A DNA stretch of 6,633 nt from Lachnospiraceae bacterium (GTDB lineage: Bacteria > Bacillota > Clostridia > Lachnospirales > Lachnospiraceae): assembly GCA_017461685.1 (NCBI GenBank), contig JAFTXF010000019.1:1-6633 (forward strand), in the 5' to 3' direction. The notes below the pieces were generated by a model. It ran no database searches. It saw only the letters and a list, made by a program, of their open reading frames with translations, and had not been told where the DNA came from. Of this stretch, positions 5,320 to 6,633 are shown one piece after another (within the stretch, counting starts at the first letter, position 1; each line of letters opens with the position of its first letter). The position numbers and the translations under genes were made by a program.

Positions 5320-5386
5320 TATTGGAAAATCTACAAAATCTTATCGTTATAAAGTTACCCGGAGGCAATGATGCTGCAGCAAAAAA

Positions 5387-6604
5387 TTAGCGAATACCAT
5401 ATTTCTCGATAATATAGTCCATATCCTTGTCGCCTCTGCCGGAGAGATTGATAAGGATAGAGCCCTTGCCCATTTGTTTCGCAAGCTTCATACCGTAAGC
5501 AACGGCGTGAGCACTTTCAATGGCAGGGATAATACCTTCCATTCTGGAGAGGGTAAAGAAAGCGTCTATGGTCTCATCATCGGTGACCACATCATATTTG
5601 ACACGGCCCAAATCATGGAGAAATGCATGCTCAGGACCGCTGGAAGGATAATCCAGACCGCTGGCTACGGAGTAAACCGGAGCAGGCTCACCGTTTTCGT
5701 CTTTCAGCATAATGCTGTTAAAACCGTGCATAATACCTTCTGTGCCGTATTTGAGGCTGGCAGCATGGTCACCCAAAGTCGGACCCTTGCCTAAAGGCTC
5801 TACACCGTAAATGTCAACCGGATCATTCAAAAATCCGGAGAAAATACCCATAGCATTGGAGCCGCCGCCTACGCAGGCAACAACCGCATCCGGCAATTCA
5901 CCGGTCATATTGAAAAATTGTTCTCTGGCTTCAATACCCACAACGCTTTGGAAGTCGCGGACCATCATCGGGAACGGATGTGGGCCCAGAACGGAACCGA
6001 TACAGTAAATAGCGTCTTTATATTCCTGACAGTAAGCTGCAAATGCAGCGTCTACCGCTTCCTTCAAGGTCTGTAAACCTTCAGTAACTTCAATAACATT
6101 GGCACCGAGAATCTTCATGCGGGCAACATTAGGAGCCTGTTTCTTGATGTCCACAGCGCCCATATAAATGTCACATTCCAGCCCGAAGTAGGCCGCAGCA
6201 GTAGCAAGGGCAACACCATGCTGTCCCGCACCTGTTTCGGCAATAACCTTTTTCTTTCCCATGTACTTGGCAAGCAATGCTTCACCCATGCAGTGATTGA
6301 GCTTGTGAGCACCGGTGTGATTTAAGTCTTCACGCTTTACATAAAGCTGTACATTTCCCAGCATACCGGACAATCTTTCCAAATAAGAAACAGGAGTCGG
6401 CCTGCCCTGAAATTCTCTGCGGATTCTGCGCAGTTCACTTACAAATTTGCTGGATTTACAGATGGTAAAGTAAGCTTCCGTAATTTCATCCATGGCCTTT
6501 TGCAGTTCCGGTGAGACATAGGAACCGCCGTATTTGCCGAAAAAGCCTGCTTCATTAGGATAATTTTTAAAATAGGTATCGAATTCGATGTTGTTAAATT
6601 TCAT
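5387..6604 (-). CDS. trpB: Tryptophan synthase beta chain (TrpB)
   Basis: A 405-residue PLP enzyme that joins indole and L-serine to give tryptophan; in the usual alpha2-beta2 complex the indole comes from TrpA. Numbered from the chosen start, visible features are GKYGGSYVSPE (23-33), GRPTP (67-71), HTGAHKLN with the PLP-binding Lys101, AETGAGQHG with catalytic Glu123, the phosphate-binding GGGSNAMG (246-253), GLDYPSSGPEH (316-326) and C-terminal LSGRGDKD (387-394). Common TrpBs read HTGAHKINN where this has HTGAHKLNHC. The start at 6604 is preferred to an in-frame ATG at 6625 because GGAGG lies seven bases upstream of 6604 and the seven extra residues have no visible RBS. Downstream is a terminator and then DegV, with no trpA. 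Any trp leader, T-box or other trp gene would lie outside the window. Confidence 0.96.
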   Translation of the reverse strand: MKFNNIEFDTYFKNYPNEAGFFGKYGGSYVSPELQKAMDEITEAYFTICKSSKFVSELRRIRREFQGRPTPVSYLERLSGMLGNVQLYVKREDLNHTGAHKLNHCMGEALLAKYMGKKKVIAETGAGQHGVALATAAAYFGLECDIYMGAVDIKKQAPNVARMKILGANVIEVTEGLQTLKEAVDAAFAAYCQEYKDAIYCIGSVLGPHPFPMMVRDFQSVVGIEAREQFFNMTGELPDAVVACVGGGSNAMGIFSGFLNDPVDIYGVEPLGKGPTLGDHAASLKYGTEGIMHGFNSIMLKDENGEPAPVYSVASGLDYPSSGPEHAFLHDLGRVKYDVVTDDETIDAFFTLSRMEGIIPAIESAHAVAYGMKLAKQMGKGSILINLSGRGDKDMDYIIEKYGIR

Positions 6605-6611
6605 TGTAGTT

Positions 6612-6617
6612 TCCTCC
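6612..6617 (-). promoter_or_regulatory. RBS that fixes the trpB start
   Basis: The - strand reads GGAGGA seven bases before the ATG at 6602-6604. The longer in-frame ATG at 6623-6625 lies upstream of this SD and would make the SD part of the coding region. The SD therefore supports the shorter 405-residue protein. Confidence 0.85.
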
Positions 6618-6633
6618 AAATACATAAAATAGA

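Noticed and set aside
5181..5390. 69-codon + strand ORF between DegV and trpB.
   Set aside because: It runs through the DegV promoter, the palindrome and the trpB terminator, has no SD and resembles no protein.
6605..6625. Longer trpB start adding seven residues.
   Set aside because: The GGAGG at 6613-6617 would fall inside the coding sequence, and it is placed ideally for the ATG at 6602-6604.

Overview
The window looks like part of a Clostridia (Lachnospiraceae-like) chromosome. This is inferred from the strong AAGGAGG-type ribosome binding sites, the AT-rich intergenic DNA with sigma-A-like promoters and hairpin terminators, and the style of the genes: a DUF5058 membrane protein, an Rpn/PD-(D/E)XK 'transposase' nuclease, a DegV protein and a solitary trpB. 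No rRNA, tRNA, CRISPR array or insertion sequence was seen.

Left part, + strand (1-3004). The C-terminus of an unidentified gene is followed by a three-gene operon: a DUF5058-family multi-pass membrane protein, a second small multi-pass membrane protein, and an M20-family zinc peptidase with an N-terminal membrane anchor. The genes are 12 and 5 bases apart, so they are very probably co-translated. The two membrane proteins share a short ITY-containing motif. Together with the peptidase they suggest an uncharacterised uptake-and-hydrolysis system for peptides or acylated amino acids. A hairpin and a candidate 10-codon leader ORF with a strong SD lie just before the first membrane gene. A hairpin at 3020-3053 separates this operon from the convergent genes on the right.

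Middle, - strand (3074-4150). An Rpn-family nuclease gene has its own promoter. Between promoter and gene lies an unlisted 39-codon open frame. It has a perfect AGGAGG at ideal distance, only an ATT as its possible start codon, and a stop that overlaps the nuclease start (ATGA). Inside the nuclease gene, an in-frame ATG could make a 58-residue C-terminal protein, as reported for E. coli Rpn genes.

Right part, - strand (4091-6633). trpB is transcribed first in this orientation and ends at a hairpin terminator. It is followed by a DegV-family (fatty-acid binding) gene with its own good promoter (TTTACA, 17 bases, TATCAT). Two copies of a 17-bp near-palindrome sit at the start point and in the 5' leader of that gene, and look like operators. 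A long hairpin followed by five T ends the DegV transcript just before the nuclease promoter. No trpA lies downstream of trpB.

The most interesting points are the membrane-pair plus M20 operon, the leader ORFs coupled to the DUF5058 and nuclease genes, the possible intragenic inhibitor of the nuclease, and the paired operator at the DegV promoter.
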